In this document: one piece after another, positions 10,812 to 21,616 of the stretch | Numbering within the stretch: the first letter of the stretch is position 1 | Layout of the letters: each line of letters starts with the position of its first letter | DNA from: Oceanospirillum multiglobuliferum | GTDB taxonomy: Bacteria > Pseudomonadota > Gammaproteobacteria > Pseudomonadales > Halomonadaceae | Length of the DNA stretch: 64,000 bases | Assembly (NCBI RefSeq): GCF_900167095.1 | Contig: NZ_FUXG01000003.1 | Span: forward strand, 90,656 to 154,655 | Reading direction: 5' to 3' | Notes under the pieces: model-generated | Database searches by the model: none | The model's input: only the letters and a program-made list of their open reading frames with translations | What the model was told of the DNA's origin: nothing | Translations under genes and position numbers: made by a program

Positions 10812-10879
10812 TGGTGCGTGCAACCTGAAAAAAATAACGGCAAGGAGGCGGTTCTAATTGCTCTCTAATCAGTAACCGC

Positions 10880-10904
10880 AAACAGCCACACAAGGTGGCT
10901 GTTT
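10880..10904 (-). terminator. terminator downstream of ndk
   Basis: A perfect 10-bp stem (10880-10889 with 10895-10904) has a 5-base loop in the gap between the ndk stop and the rlmN start. The minus-strand tail is only a short T run, so termination may be partial and rlmN could receive read-through. Confidence 0.6.
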
Positions 10905-10965
10905 GAGTCTTACTTTTAAATGCGCTAATTCACACAAATTAAAGCAAAACAGTCTTCAGAAAAGA

Positions 10966-11394
10966 TTAACCGCGTGGGCAGATCTCTTCAGCACTGAAGA
11001 AGTAAGCAATTTCGCGCTCAGCAGAGGTTGCAGAGTCAGAACCATGTACTGCGTTAGCATCGATAGATTCTGCGAAGTCACGACGGATCGTACCTTCAGC
11101 CGCTTCTTTAGGGTTAGTTGCACCCATTAGATCACGGTTCTGCATAATTGCGTTTTCACCTTCCAGAGTTTGAACTACAACTGGGCCTGAAGTCATGAAC
11201 GCAACTAGATCTTTAAAGAAAGGACGTTCTTTGTGCTCAGCATAGAAGCCTTCAGCTTGTGCTTGAGACAGCTGGATCATTTTTGCTGCTACAACTTGCA
11301 GACCTGCATTCTCAAAACGAGCAATGATCTGGCCAACTACATTTTTAGCCACTGCATCTGGTTTGATAATAGAAAGAGTGCGTTCTACCGCCAT
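10966..11394 (-). CDS. ndk: nucleoside diphosphate kinase
   Basis: A 142-residue Ndk that transfers phosphate between NTPs and NDPs through a phosphohistidine. The active-site His is in NAVHGSDS (about 115-122), and the N-terminus [16 protein letters not shown] and the [19 protein letters not shown] segment are canonical. In relatives ndk closes the isc-hsc-fdx gene group; here it directly follows iscA because hscB, hscA and fdx are absent. A 177-bp gap with a candidate promoter precedes it. Confidence 0.97.
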   Translation of the reverse strand: MAVERTLSIIKPDAVAKNVVGQIIARFENAGLQVVAAKMIQLSQAQAEGFYAEHKERPFFKDLVAFMTSGPVVVQTLEGENAIMQNRDLMGATNPKEAAEGTIRRDFAESIDANAVHGSDSATSAEREIAYFFSAEEICPRG

Positions 11395-11454
11395 TGGAAT
11401 ATCCCCAATATAATCACAATTAAAAAAACAATGTTTAAATTCAAAAACCCGCGA

Positions 11455-11460
11455 AGTATA
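11455..11460 (-). promoter_or_regulatory. candidate ndk promoter -10 element
   Basis: On the minus strand TATACT (11460-11455) precedes a GC-rich TCGCGGG discriminator, about 60 bp before the ndk ATG. No convincing -35 was found. It would let ndk be transcribed separately from the iscRSA genes. Confidence 0.35.
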
Positions 11461-11571
11461 CGCAGATTAAGGCTAAATTAGTATGCATCAGACGCTATTC
11501 AAAGCAAAAAAGCTTGTTTTTTGGTGCTAACTCAATTAGCGCAATATTAGCGGCACAACTCTAATCTCGGC

Positions 11572-11895
11572 TTAGACGTTGAAGCTTTCCCCACAACCAC
11601 ATTCATCTTTGACATTGGGGTTGTTAAAGCGGAAAAAACTGTTCAAGCCCTTGGTTACAAAATCGACTTCTGTGCCTGCTAAAACATCCATTGCTTCTGG
11701 TGCAACTATGACTTTGACATTGTGTTGCTCAAAGACGATGTCCTCACTGCCAATGTCATCGGCAAAGTCCAATACATAGGAAAAGCCGGAGCAACCACTG
11801 GGCTTAATATTCAATCTTAAGCCTTCGCCTTTACCACGCTCTTGCAAGCATTTCTGCACATGGGCAGCTGCTGTAGCTGTAATTGTCACTGACAT
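11572..11895 (-). CDS. iscA: A-type iron-sulfur carrier IscA
   Basis: A-type carrier of 107 residues with the three cluster-binding cysteines: SGCSGF near residue 35 and CGCGES near the C-terminus. PNVKDECGCGESFNV is almost the E. coli IscA ending, which separates it from SufA and ErpA. The ATG at 11895 is chosen because translation then begins MSVTITATAAAHV like IscA, with GAGGG upstream; the frame can be opened eight codons earlier. It follows iscS by 47 bp, with no room for iscU, which normally lies between them. Confidence 0.92.
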   Translation of the reverse strand: MSVTITATAAAHVQKCLQERGKGEGLRLNIKPSGCSGFSYVLDFADDIGSEDIVFEQHNVKVIVAPEAMDVLAGTEVDFVTKGLNSFFRFNNPNVKDECGCGESFNV

Positions 11896-11942
11896 CACAA
11901 TGCCCTCATTGATTTTCAATTCTATTTCAATATAAGTGCGAA

Positions 11943-13088
11943 TCAGTTGCGTAATGCATTAACTGCACGTACAACAATTTCAATCACTTGCTCGATCTCT
12001 TCTGGCGTTGTAAAACGCCCAAAACTAAAACGTAGTGAGCTTAAAGCTTTTTCTCGGCTTAAGCCTATCCCGCTTAAGACATAAGATGGATCAACGCTGG
12101 CAGAGTTGCAGGCGGAGCCTGTTGAGACGGCAACCTCTTTAATCGCCATTAGTAGCGCTTCGCCATCAACTCCACTAAAACACAAGTTAAGAATGCCGGG
12201 GTAACCCTGCTCAAAATCACCATTGATACTGACTTGCTCTAAGGCAGATAAGCCTTGCCAAAATTGACTGCGAAGACTTTTTAAGTGTGCAAAGTCTTCT
12301 GCCATACGCTCACCTGCCAAGGTGAGCGCGGAGGCCATGCCAACAATCTGGTGAGTAGGTAAAGTACCTGAACGCATACCGCGTTCATGACCGCCGCCAT
12401 GTATTTGAGCCAATACTTTTAAATCAGGGTCGCGACGCACATAAAGTGCCCCGATACCCTTAGGGCCATAAGCCTTGTGACCACTAAATGACATCAAATC
12501 AACAGAAAGTGTTTTTAAGTCAATTGGCACTTTACCTGCGGCCTGCGCGGCATCAACATGGAATAAGACCGCTTTATCGCGTAATAGTGCACCAATGCTA
12601 GCTATATCATTGATGCTACCCAGTTCGTTATTGATCAGCATAAAAGAGGCTAAAATGGTATCAGGGCGTAGTGCTTGTGCAACCTGCTCTACAGAGATAA
12701 CACCTTTAGCATTTGGTTTTAGGTAGCTCACCTCAAAACCTTGATCCTCTAACCAAGCACAAGTGTCCAGAACTGCTTTGTGCTCAATAGTTGAGGTGAT
12801 GATGTGGCGGCCTCGGGTGCGACGTGTTTCCGCAACGCCTTTCAAGGCTAGGTTGTTAGACTCAGTTGCTCCTGATGTCCAGACTAGCTCACGGGCATCA
12901 CAATTCAATAGCTTTGCAATCTGTAAGCGAGATTCTTCAACGGCTTGTTCTGCAAACCAGCCTAACATATGGGCGCGAGAGGCTGGATTCGCAAAGCAGC
13001 CGTCTTGCGTAAGGTAGCCCATCATCTTTTCAGCAACAGCCGGGTCAACAGGTGTTGTGGCGGCATAATCAAGATAGATTGTTTTCAT
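11943..13088 (-). CDS. iscS: cysteine desulfurase IscS, lacking the IscU-binding C-terminal tail
   Basis: PLP-dependent cysteine desulfurase of 381 residues. PLP Lys is K205 ([12 protein letters not shown]), the catalytic His is H103 ([10 protein letters not shown]), and the persulfide Cys is C327 ([11 protein letters not shown]). It is a group I enzyme close to E. coli IscS (404 residues), but ends at [10 protein letters not shown]; from recalled alignment the roughly 22-residue E. coli tail after that point is missing. Published work on E. coli IscS places IscU contacts in that C-terminal region. iscU is also absent here, so the loss looks correlated. Desulfurase chemistry should be intact; partners are inferred. 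Confidence 0.93.
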   Translation of the reverse strand: MKTIYLDYAATTPVDPAVAEKMMGYLTQDGCFANPASRAHMLGWFAEQAVEESRLQIAKLLNCDARELVWTSGATESNNLALKGVAETRRTRGRHIITSTIEHKAVLDTCAWLEDQGFEVSYLKPNAKGVISVEQVAQALRPDTILASFMLINNELGSINDIASIGALLRDKAVLFHVDAAQAAGKVPIDLKTLSVDLMSFSGHKAYGPKGIGALYVRRDPDLKVLAQIHGGGHERGMRSGTLPTHQIVGMASALTLAGERMAEDFAHLKSLRSQFWQGLSALEQVSINGDFEQGYPGILNLCFSGVDGEALLMAIKEVAVSTGSACNSASVDPSYVLSGIGLSREKALSSLRFSFGRFTTPEEIEQVIEIVVRAVNALRN

Positions 13089-13173
13089 GATAATTTTTTA
13101 TAATGTTGATATATAAGATAGAGACAACAAAGCCAGACATCGTCTGGCTTTGAGTGAGCAGATGATCTTTTTT

Positions 13174-13638
13174 TTACATCAGCGCTACTTGAATCTTTTG
13201 ATCTGATTTCAAGCCACATGCTGCTCGTGCAGCCTCTTCATGCTGACGTACCAGCTGACCTAAACTAATGCCACTCAAAAAGGCATGTATCTGTTCGCTT
13301 AGTTGACACCATAAATGATGAGTCAGGCATTCACGACCATCTTGGCAGTCGCCTAAGCCTTTACAACGAGTGGCATCAACAGACTCATTGACTGCATCAA
13401 TGACTTGGGCGACAAAAATATCATCGCTCTCACGACTTAATTGATAACCACCGCCTGGGCCACGCACACTACTGACTAATTCGTTACGGCGTAGTTTAGC
13501 GAACAGCTGCTCCAAATAAGAGAGCGAAATTTCCTGACGCTTAGAAATATCAGCCAAACTCACAGGCCCATCAGTGGCGTGTAAAGCCAAGTCTAGCATT
13601 GCCGTCACTGCATAACGCCCTTTGGTAGTCAGCCGCAT
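13174..13638 (-). CDS. iscR: Rrf2-family Fe-S regulator IscR
   Basis: The 154-residue protein starts [20 protein letters not shown], the IscR N-terminus, and has the three cluster cysteines in [15 protein letters not shown] (Cys spaced by six and six, as E. coli C92, C98, C104). IscR with a [2Fe-2S] cluster represses the isc promoter; the apo form controls other Fe-S genes. The ATG at 13638 has GGGGAT seven bases upstream; the frame can be opened 12 codons earlier but without family similarity. It heads the short iscR-iscS-iscA group. Confidence 0.95.
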   Translation of the reverse strand: MRLTTKGRYAVTAMLDLALHATDGPVSLADISKRQEISLSYLEQLFAKLRRNELVSSVRGPGGGYQLSRESDDIFVAQVIDAVNESVDATRCKGLGDCQDGRECLTHHLWCQLSEQIHAFLSGISLGQLVRQHEEAARAACGLKSDQKIQVALM

Positions 13639-13676
13639 GGTGATATCCCCACTCAAATACTCAACAATAAACAAGC

Positions 13677-13709
13677 ATTATGCTAACACCTACCATTTTG
13701 GTCAAGTAT
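13677..13709 (-). promoter_or_regulatory. iscR promoter with overlapping IscR-type operator
   Basis: On the minus strand a -35 TTGACC (13705-13700) and a -10 CATAAT (13682-13677) are separated by exactly 17 bp. The stretch 13709-13684 reads ATACTTGACC, then AAAAT, then GGTAGGTGTTA. Its left half fits the known IscR type 1 consensus (ATASYYGACT) well and its right half fits partly. The site covers the -35 box, as in E. coli, which predicts autorepression by holo-IscR. Confidence 0.7.
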
Positions 13710-13759
13710 AGTCGAAATAATTCACAGATAGCATCACTCAACTTTTAAGGTGGAGCGTT

Positions 13760-14542
13760 TCAATTGCTCTCTTTTTGCCCTCTTGCAGCTTTTTGCGTTG
13801 TGGACAAAATACCACGCAGAATATTCACTTCTACTTGATCTAAACGAGTTCGTTGATATAAGCGGCGTAAGCGAGTCATCAATAAACGAGGATTGTTGGG
13901 GTCGTGGAAGCCGATTTCAATTAACGTTTGTTCTAAATGTTGATAAAAACGCTCAACATCTTCACCACTAGCCCAAGGATTGTCCCAGTCTTCCTGCCAC
14001 GCAGGTGCAACCTGTTGGCTAGAGTCTAAATAGGCGACTCGTAGTTCATAAGCCAATACTTGTACGGCTGCCGCCACATTGAGTGAGCTAAAATGCTCAT
14101 CTGTTGGTATATGCACATGATAGTGGCATAGCGCCAATTCCTCATTAGTTAGGCCGCGGTCTTCTCGGCCAAAAACCACAGCGGCTTTCATTGTAGGAGT
14201 TTGAGTATCTGGAGCCTGATTGGCCTTGGCTATATCTGAAAACACCTGACCAGCCATTTGGCGTGGGCTGATTAAAGGCCAAGGCATATTGCGTTGACGG
14301 GCGCTTGTGCCGACAACCAGCTGACAATCAGCTAAAGCTTGTTCTAATGTGTCGACAACAATGGCTCGCTCCAAAATGTCGTCGGCTCTTGAACTTCTGG
14401 CATTGGCTTCTTCATTCGGAAAGTGTTTGGGCGCAACCAGCACCAGTTCAGCCAAGCCCATGTTTTTCATTGCTCGGGCAGTGGCACCTATATTGCCGGG
14501 ATGCGTGGTGTTCACTAAAACGATACGGATCTGCTGAAGCAT
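13760..14542 (-). CDS. trmJ: tRNA (cytidine/uridine-2'-O-) methyltransferase TrmJ
   Basis: SPOUT-family RNA methyltransferase of 260 residues. The N-terminus IRIVLVNTTHPGNIGATARA, VFGREDRGLTNEEL and HVHIPTDEHFSSLNVAAAVQ are the knot motifs 1-3 of the TrmH/TrmJ group; a C-terminal helical extension fits TrmJ, which methylates position 32 in tRNA. It lies between iscR and divergent suhB, the gammaproteobacterial arrangement. Confidence 0.93.
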   Translation of the reverse strand: MLQQIRIVLVNTTHPGNIGATARAMKNMGLAELVLVAPKHFPNEEANARSSRADDILERAIVVDTLEQALADCQLVVGTSARQRNMPWPLISPRQMAGQVFSDIAKANQAPDTQTPTMKAAVVFGREDRGLTNEELALCHYHVHIPTDEHFSSLNVAAAVQVLAYELRVAYLDSSQQVAPAWQEDWDNPWASGEDVERFYQHLEQTLIEIGFHDPNNPRLLMTRLRRLYQRTRLDQVEVNILRGILSTTQKAARGQKESN

Positions 14543-14714
14543 GATTGCGCCTTTTCATCGACCTGAAGAAAAAATACTGTTTGATCAAGTAATTGCGCCT
14601 TATATGCTTGCAATTAGACTTGATCAAATACAAAACTAGATTGTAACAAAAAAAGCAGAAAGCGCCTCTTGGTATCGAATTGACTATAAAAACACTCGAT
14701 TTTAGAGGTTTTTC

Positions 14715-14723
14715 TGGTATTAT
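14715..14723 (+). promoter_or_regulatory. candidate suhB promoter (extended -10)
   Basis: TATTAT at 14718-14723 is preceded by TG one base upstream (TGG), an extended -10, with a GC-rich stretch after it. It lies 47 bp before the suhB ATG. No good -35 was seen. Confidence 0.4.
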
Positions 14724-14769
14724 CGCGCCCCTTCGTTCTTTAACAATGTTTCACCTATACGGTATTCGC

Positions 14770-15564
14770 ATGCATCCAATGGTTCAATTGGCGCTACGTA
14801 CTGCGCGTAGTGCTGTGCAAAACTTTCAGCGCATTAATGAGCGTTTAGACATCGCTCGTAAAGAAAATACAGTTCAGCAACTGCTGGAAGAAACAGCGCG
14901 CTCTGTGGAAGAGTATGTTATTAAGCAACTGACTCGTGCTCATCCAGAGCATAGCTTTAAAAGCCAGTACCAGCGTCAGATTCCAGGTAAAGGCGAAGGC
15001 AAGGATATCGTTTGGACAGTACAAGCTGCCCATGGGTGGGACAATCTTTCTCGTTCATTACCAATGGCGGCACTGTCTATCAGCTGCGAAATCAAAGGTA
15101 AAATCGAGCACGTCATCGTACTAAACCCTTTTACGGGTGATGAATATACCGCCTCTCGTGGCCGTAGCGCACAGCTAAACGGTCGCCGTGTCCGTGTTAG
15201 CAACCAACGCGCTATCGAAGCGGGCAAATATGCATTGCCGCTGCCTTCACTAGAAACTCGTGGTCGCAACTTTGCGCTATTTATGGGTCTAACCCAACAG
15301 ATTGGTCAGGTCGCTGAAAGCCTGCACAATTCTGGCTGTAACTTATTGGATTTATTAAGCACAACCGCTGGCTTCACTGATGCAAGTGTTGTTTATGGCG
15401 TTGATGAAAACGAAATGCGTATCGCAGCATTGTTTGCTAAAGAAAGTGGCGCGTTAATTGGTGCAATTGACGGTAGCCCAAATCTGCCGCAAGATGGCAA
15501 CCTTATTTTGGCTAATCCAAAAATGTATAAAATTGTATTGCAGATTGCGAAGAACTATCAGTAA
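14770..15564 (+). CDS. suhB: SuhB-family protein with disrupted inositol-monophosphatase active site
   Basis: The start MHPMVQLALRTARSAVQNF and the segment TASRGRSAQLNGRRVRVS show a SuhB orthologue of 264 residues, in the normal place beside trmJ. The catalytic motifs are gone. Where SuhB has W-x-x-D-P-L-D-G-T-T-N, this protein has WTVQAAHGWDN (82-92): both metal-binding Asp become Gln85 and His88. The Glu-Glu-Ser-Gly motif is replaced by a QYQRQIPG stretch, and the PWD-A-A-G motif by DENEMRIAA. Phosphatase activity is therefore unlikely. E. coli SuhB also acts without catalysis in Nus-dependent antitermination of rRNA transcription, so that role may be what is kept (inference). ATG 14770 chosen on family N-terminus. 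Confidence 0.88.
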   Translation: MHPMVQLALRTARSAVQNFQRINERLDIARKENTVQQLLEETARSVEEYVIKQLTRAHPEHSFKSQYQRQIPGKGEGKDIVWTVQAAHGWDNLSRSLPMAALSISCEIKGKIEHVIVLNPFTGDEYTASRGRSAQLNGRRVRVSNQRAIEAGKYALPLPSLETRGRNFALFMGLTQQIGQVAESLHNSGCNLLDLLSTTAGFTDASVVYGVDENEMRIAALFAKESGALIGAIDGSPNLPQDGNLILANPKMYKIVLQIAKNYQ

Positions 15565-15660
15565 TCTTGCGAAACAGAATTCGAATAAGATCTACTCAAA
15601 AATCGCATATTGTAAGTTAGTTTTATAACTTAGTTTTCGCTTTCTCTCTCTACGAAAGCC

Positions 15661-15698
15661 AACGCCCCAGCCAATTCATTGGCTGGGGCGTTTTTTAT
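15661..15698 (+). terminator. terminator after suhB
   Basis: A perfect 14-bp GC-rich stem (15661-15674 with 15679-15692), loop TTCA, is followed by TTTTTT on the plus strand. It ends suhB transcription; the minus-strand side has no T run, so it is a poor terminator for secF. Confidence 0.92.
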
Positions 15699-15743
15699 TG
15701 CCTTGATTTTATCGTTGAGCTTGGTTTGAGTTGCTCAAAACGC

Positions 15744-16667
15744 TTAAGGGCGATCATCCATCACTTCGCCCTCTTTTTCAGGTAGCATCAGATCTTCACG
15801 GTCAATCTTCATCAGCAGTAAAATATTCGCCGCCACATAGATAGAGGAGTAGGTTCCCACAATCACGCCCACCAATAACGCCACTGCAAAGTTATGAATC
15901 AGCTCGCCACCAAAGAAAAATAGCGCCAATAGCACTAATATAGTGGTTAACGAGGTGATCAAAGTACGGCCTAGCGTTTGGTTCAGTGATACGTTAACAA
16001 TCTCAATGGCATCACCTGTGCGTAAACGACGAAAGTTCTCACGTACACGGTCGAATACCACGATGGTATCGTTAAGTGAGTAGCCGATTACCGCCAGCAC
16101 AGCAGCTAATACAGTTAGATCGAAATCCAGCTGAAAGATAGAAAACATCCCCAGCATAATAATCACGTCATGAGCTAACGCCACAACAGAAGCCACAGAG
16201 AATTTGAACTGAAAACGAAATGCCACATACAACATTACCAGCGCTAACGCTAATAACATGCCTATGCCACCTTGGTCTCGTAGTTCTTCACCAACCTGCG
16301 CACCCACAAACTCTGCCCGTTTCAGTTCAACACCTGATTCGGTATTTTGGCGAATGGCTTGTAGTACATCGTCACCGACTGTCGGTGAGAAGCCTTGACC
16401 TAAACGCACCAGTACATCTCGGTCGGTACCGAAGCTTTGTACCGTAACATCACTGAAGCCAGCGCTTTCTAATTGATTGCGCAATAGGTTCAGCTCAGGT
16501 GCTTTTTCAAAGGCTACCTCAACCAAGGTGCCGCCTGTGAAGTCTAAACCCAGTTTTAACTGGTTCACTGCCAATGAAACCAGTGACAATGTCACTAGAA
16601 TAATGGACAGCATTCCGGCGATTTTGCGTTTCGCCATAAAGTCGATAGAGCGATTAATCCGCGACAT
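15744..16667 (-). CDS. secF: protein-export membrane protein SecF
   Basis: SecF, 307 residues, works with SecD to pull exported proteins across the inner membrane using the proton gradient. The N-terminal helix is followed by LKLGLDFTGGTLVEV (the SecF/SecD signature), a periplasmic P1 domain, then five helices including VIGYSLNDTIVVFDRVREN, typical of SecF helices 4-5. It lies 57 bp downstream of secD. Confidence 0.96.
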   Translation of the reverse strand: MSRINRSIDFMAKRKIAGMLSIILVTLSLVSLAVNQLKLGLDFTGGTLVEVAFEKAPELNLLRNQLESAGFSDVTVQSFGTDRDVLVRLGQGFSPTVGDDVLQAIRQNTESGVELKRAEFVGAQVGEELRDQGGIGMLLALALVMLYVAFRFQFKFSVASVVALAHDVIIMLGMFSIFQLDFDLTVLAAVLAVIGYSLNDTIVVFDRVRENFRRLRTGDAIEIVNVSLNQTLGRTLITSLTTILVLLALFFFGGELIHNFAVALLVGVIVGTYSSIYVAANILLLMKIDREDLMLPEKEGEVMDDRP

Positions 16668-16724
16668 AACAATGCTTCCGTTTGTTTGAGGCGGGCAAAA
16701 CGCCCGCCGTAAACAGAGTGTTGA

Positions 16725-18575
16725 TCAGATCGACAGTTTCTTTAACTGACGACCGCCATAAGCGATATTCACTAACGCACGAGTGACCATAATCGCGGTA
16801 AACATTGAGGTTAAGATCCCCAATGACAGTGTCACTGCGAAACCTTTAACCGGCCCCGTACCCACTGCAAATAAAATCACCGCCACTAATAACGTGGTTA
16901 AGTTGGCGTCAAAAATGGTGATAAAGGCACGTTCAAAACCAGAGTGAATCGCCATTGGAGGCGACATACCGTTTTGTATTTCCTCTTTGATGCGCGAGAA
17001 AATCAATACGTTGGCATCTACCGCCATACCTAAGGTCAATACGATACCTGCAATCCCCGGTAAGGTCAGCGTGGCGGACATCATCGACATCAATGCGGCC
17101 AGTAAGACTAAGTTGGCGGTCAATGCTAGGTTGGCAAATAGGCCAAACATGCGGTAATACACCAACATAAAGACAACAACCAACGCCATACCAATTTGGA
17201 CAGAGGTGATACCGAGCTCAATATTCTCTTTACCCAAGCTTGGGCCGATGGTGCGCTCTTCTACAAAGTAGATCGGTGCTGCTAAAGAACCTGCACGTAG
17301 CAACAGCGCCAACTCAGAGGATTCCGCAGGGCTGTCTAAGCCTGTGATACGGAAGCTGTTGCCCAAGGCACTTTGAATGGTCGCCAATGAGATGATGTGT
17401 TTTTCCACATAAGGCGTGCGCTGTTCAACTTTCTCACCAGCGACCTCAACAATGCGGGTTTTCATCTTGTGCTCCACAAACAGCACCGCCATACGACGAC
17501 GGATATTGTTACGGGTTGCACGGTTAATAAGCTTGCCACCTTGGGTGTCCAGATCAATATTCACCTGCGGTTGACCATTCTCATCAAAGGCAGATAGTGC
17601 ATTAGAAACACTGTTACCTGTGATAATAATGTCTTTTTCTAGTACCGCTGTGCGATCAGGATTGTTACGGAAAACATGCTCTTCGCTATCTAACGTATTA
17701 GTGTCAGAGCTAGCTTCAAGGCGGAATTCTAAGTTAGCCGTTGCACCCAGAACACGCTTAGCTGCCGCAGTATCTTGTACACCGGGTAGTTCAATTACGA
17801 TGCGATTGCGGCCTTGGCGCTGAACCAATGGTTCAGACACACCCAACTCGTTTACACGGTTGCGTAACGTGGTTAGGTTCTGCTTTACCGCATAGTCTTC
17901 AATGTTACGTACAGCTGTTTCTGACAAGGCCAGCTCTAAGAAAAAGCCTTCAGCATTGTCGCGCTCTGTTTGCATAAAATCAGCAAACTCTTTGCGTAAC
18001 AATGGTTTGGCTTGGTCACGTAGCTCTGCATCATTAAAGCGGATACTGATGCTGCCATCTTTAGTTGTGAGGCGACGATAGCGAATACGCTCGGTGCGTA
18101 GCAAAGTTTTGATTTCGCTGGCATAGACTTCATTACGTTGAGAGATCGCAGCTTTCATATCCACTTCCATTAAGAAGTGAACACCGCCACGAAGATCTAA
18201 GCCCAGTTTCATCGGCCCAGCGCCTAAATCAACCAGCCACTGTGGCGTTGTAGGTGCCAAGTTTAGGGCGACAACATAATTTTCACCCAAGGTTTCTTGG
18301 ATAATCGTTTTTGCTTTCAGCTGATCTTCATCACTGCGAAAGCGAATTACCGCAGTGTTGCTTGTAATCTCTTCTCCAAAGTGTTCAATGCCTGCGGCAT
18401 CTAATGCCTTGGCCACTTTTGAGAATTCAGCTTCACCAACCTGTACAGAACTACGCTGACTGGTGAGCTGTACAGCCGGATCATCTGGGTACAAGTTTGG
18501 CATCGCGTAAATCACGCCAAAAGCCAGTACCGTAAGAATCAGAAGATATTTCCAGAGAGGATATTTATTGATCAT
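16725..18575 (-). CDS. secD: protein-export membrane protein SecD
   Basis: SecD, 616 residues: a first helix (about 9-25), a large periplasmic region starting MKLGLDLRGGVHFLMEVDM, the NRVNELGVSEPLVQRQG and IVIELPGVQDTAAAKRVLG segments of the P1 domain, and five C-terminal helices with GMAVDANVLIFSRIKEE, the conserved proton-pathway Asp region. It lies between yajC and secF. A strong hairpin separates it from yajC (see 18607-18640). Confidence 0.96.
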   Translation of the reverse strand: MINKYPLWKYLLILTVLAFGVIYAMPNLYPDDPAVQLTSQRSSVQVGEAEFSKVAKALDAAGIEHFGEEITSNTAVIRFRSDEDQLKAKTIIQETLGENYVVALNLAPTTPQWLVDLGAGPMKLGLDLRGGVHFLMEVDMKAAISQRNEVYASEIKTLLRTERIRYRRLTTKDGSISIRFNDAELRDQAKPLLRKEFADFMQTERDNAEGFFLELALSETAVRNIEDYAVKQNLTTLRNRVNELGVSEPLVQRQGRNRIVIELPGVQDTAAAKRVLGATANLEFRLEASSDTNTLDSEEHVFRNNPDRTAVLEKDIIITGNSVSNALSAFDENGQPQVNIDLDTQGGKLINRATRNNIRRRMAVLFVEHKMKTRIVEVAGEKVEQRTPYVEKHIISLATIQSALGNSFRITGLDSPAESSELALLLRAGSLAAPIYFVEERTIGPSLGKENIELGITSVQIGMALVVVFMLVYYRMFGLFANLALTANLVLLAALMSMMSATLTLPGIAGIVLTLGMAVDANVLIFSRIKEEIQNGMSPPMAIHSGFERAFITIFDANLTTLLVAVILFAVGTGPVKGFAVTLSLGILTSMFTAIMVTRALVNIAYGGRQLKKLSI

Positions 18576-18606
18576 GAGCCGTTACGTTCCTTAAAACACC
18601 CGCTCG

Positions 18607-18640
18607 AAAAAAACCCTGCCGGCATTTGCCGGCAGGGTTT
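18607..18640 (-). terminator. intrinsic terminator between yajC and secD
   Basis: Minus-strand reading gives a perfect 13-bp stem (18640-18628 with 18623-18611), a four-base loop and seven T residues (18613-18607). It lies just past the yajC stop and just before the secD start. Transcripts from yajC should largely end here unless read-through is allowed. Confidence 0.88.
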
Positions 18641-18648
18641 CTAAGCAC

Positions 18649-18984
18649 TTAGATAGACTTGATGGTGCCTTTTGGCAGCACTGCGACTACCGCCGCTTTT
18701 TGCACGTTAACTTCAGTGCCTTCAGCGATTTCAATCACTAAGAACTCTTCAGATACTTTAGTGATACGACCTACTAGGCCGCCACCGATTACCACCTCAT
18801 CACCTTTGCTAATGCCTGCAATCAGCTCACGGTGCTCTTTGGCACGCTTGCTTTGCGGACGCCACAACATGAAGTAGAAAATCACAACAAAACCAACCAG
18901 CAGGAAAATCTGGCTCATTGCACCAGGTTGACCCGCAGCGGCAGCGCCGCCTTCAGCAAAAGCAGGAGAGATAAAAAAGCTCAT
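18649..18984 (-). CDS. yajC: preprotein translocase subunit YajC
   Basis: YajC, 111 residues: one transmembrane helix (about 25-42, QIFLLVGFVVIFYFMLWRP) followed by the conserved RPQSKRAKEHRELIAGISKGDEV segment (written in part) and a small beta domain. It joins SecDF in the holotranslocon. The ATG at 18984 has AGGA eight to nine bases upstream; a TTG one codon earlier is less likely. Confidence 0.93.
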   Translation of the reverse strand: MSFFISPAFAEGGAAAAGQPGAMSQIFLLVGFVVIFYFMLWRPQSKRAKEHRELIAGISKGDEVVIGGGLVGRITKVSEEFLVIEIAEGTEVNVQKAAVVAVLPKGTIKSI

Positions 18985-19231
18985 CAAAGAGTCCTCTAAA
19001 AATTTAATGGTACTGCATTTATTGTGTTTTAAACGTTACGGTGAGCCAAACGCTGAAGCCACTGCACACACTTCCCCAAAGCTAAACCTATAGGGCTTTT
19101 GGTTAGATGCGGCCAAACCTTATGATTTACAAGGCTTAAACGTCGAATACTCGCCGTAAATGATCAATAAACTCTGGATCTACTCAGACTGCCAAAATAA
19201 AGGCTTGTTCATTGGTAATCGCTAAAATTAA

Positions 19232-21485
<2,254 letters not shown>

Positions 21486-21550
21486 CAGGCGTCAAGTGCG
21501 TATAAAGGAAAGGAAGTGCAGAATACTATCGGAAAGATGCAACGAAGTCA

Positions 21551-21578
21551 TTGACGGCAGCTTAGAATCTTTTATAAT
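21551..21578 (+). promoter_or_regulatory. promoter of tRNA-Leu
   Basis: TTGACG (21551-21556), a 16-bp spacer and TATAAT (21573-21578) lie 38 bp before the tRNA. The bases after the -10 are GCGCGCC, a GC-rich discriminator of the kind linked to stringent control of stable RNA promoters. Confidence 0.75.
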
Positions 21579-21616
21579 GCGCGCCATACAACTGATTCTT
21601 AACGCAAAATCAGTAT

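Noticed and set aside
11396-11571. Possible hidden or frameshifted iscU or fdx between iscA and ndk
   Set aside because: The 176-bp gap and the 47-bp gap between iscS and iscA contain no conserved scaffold or ferredoxin motif on either strand and are too short for the genes.
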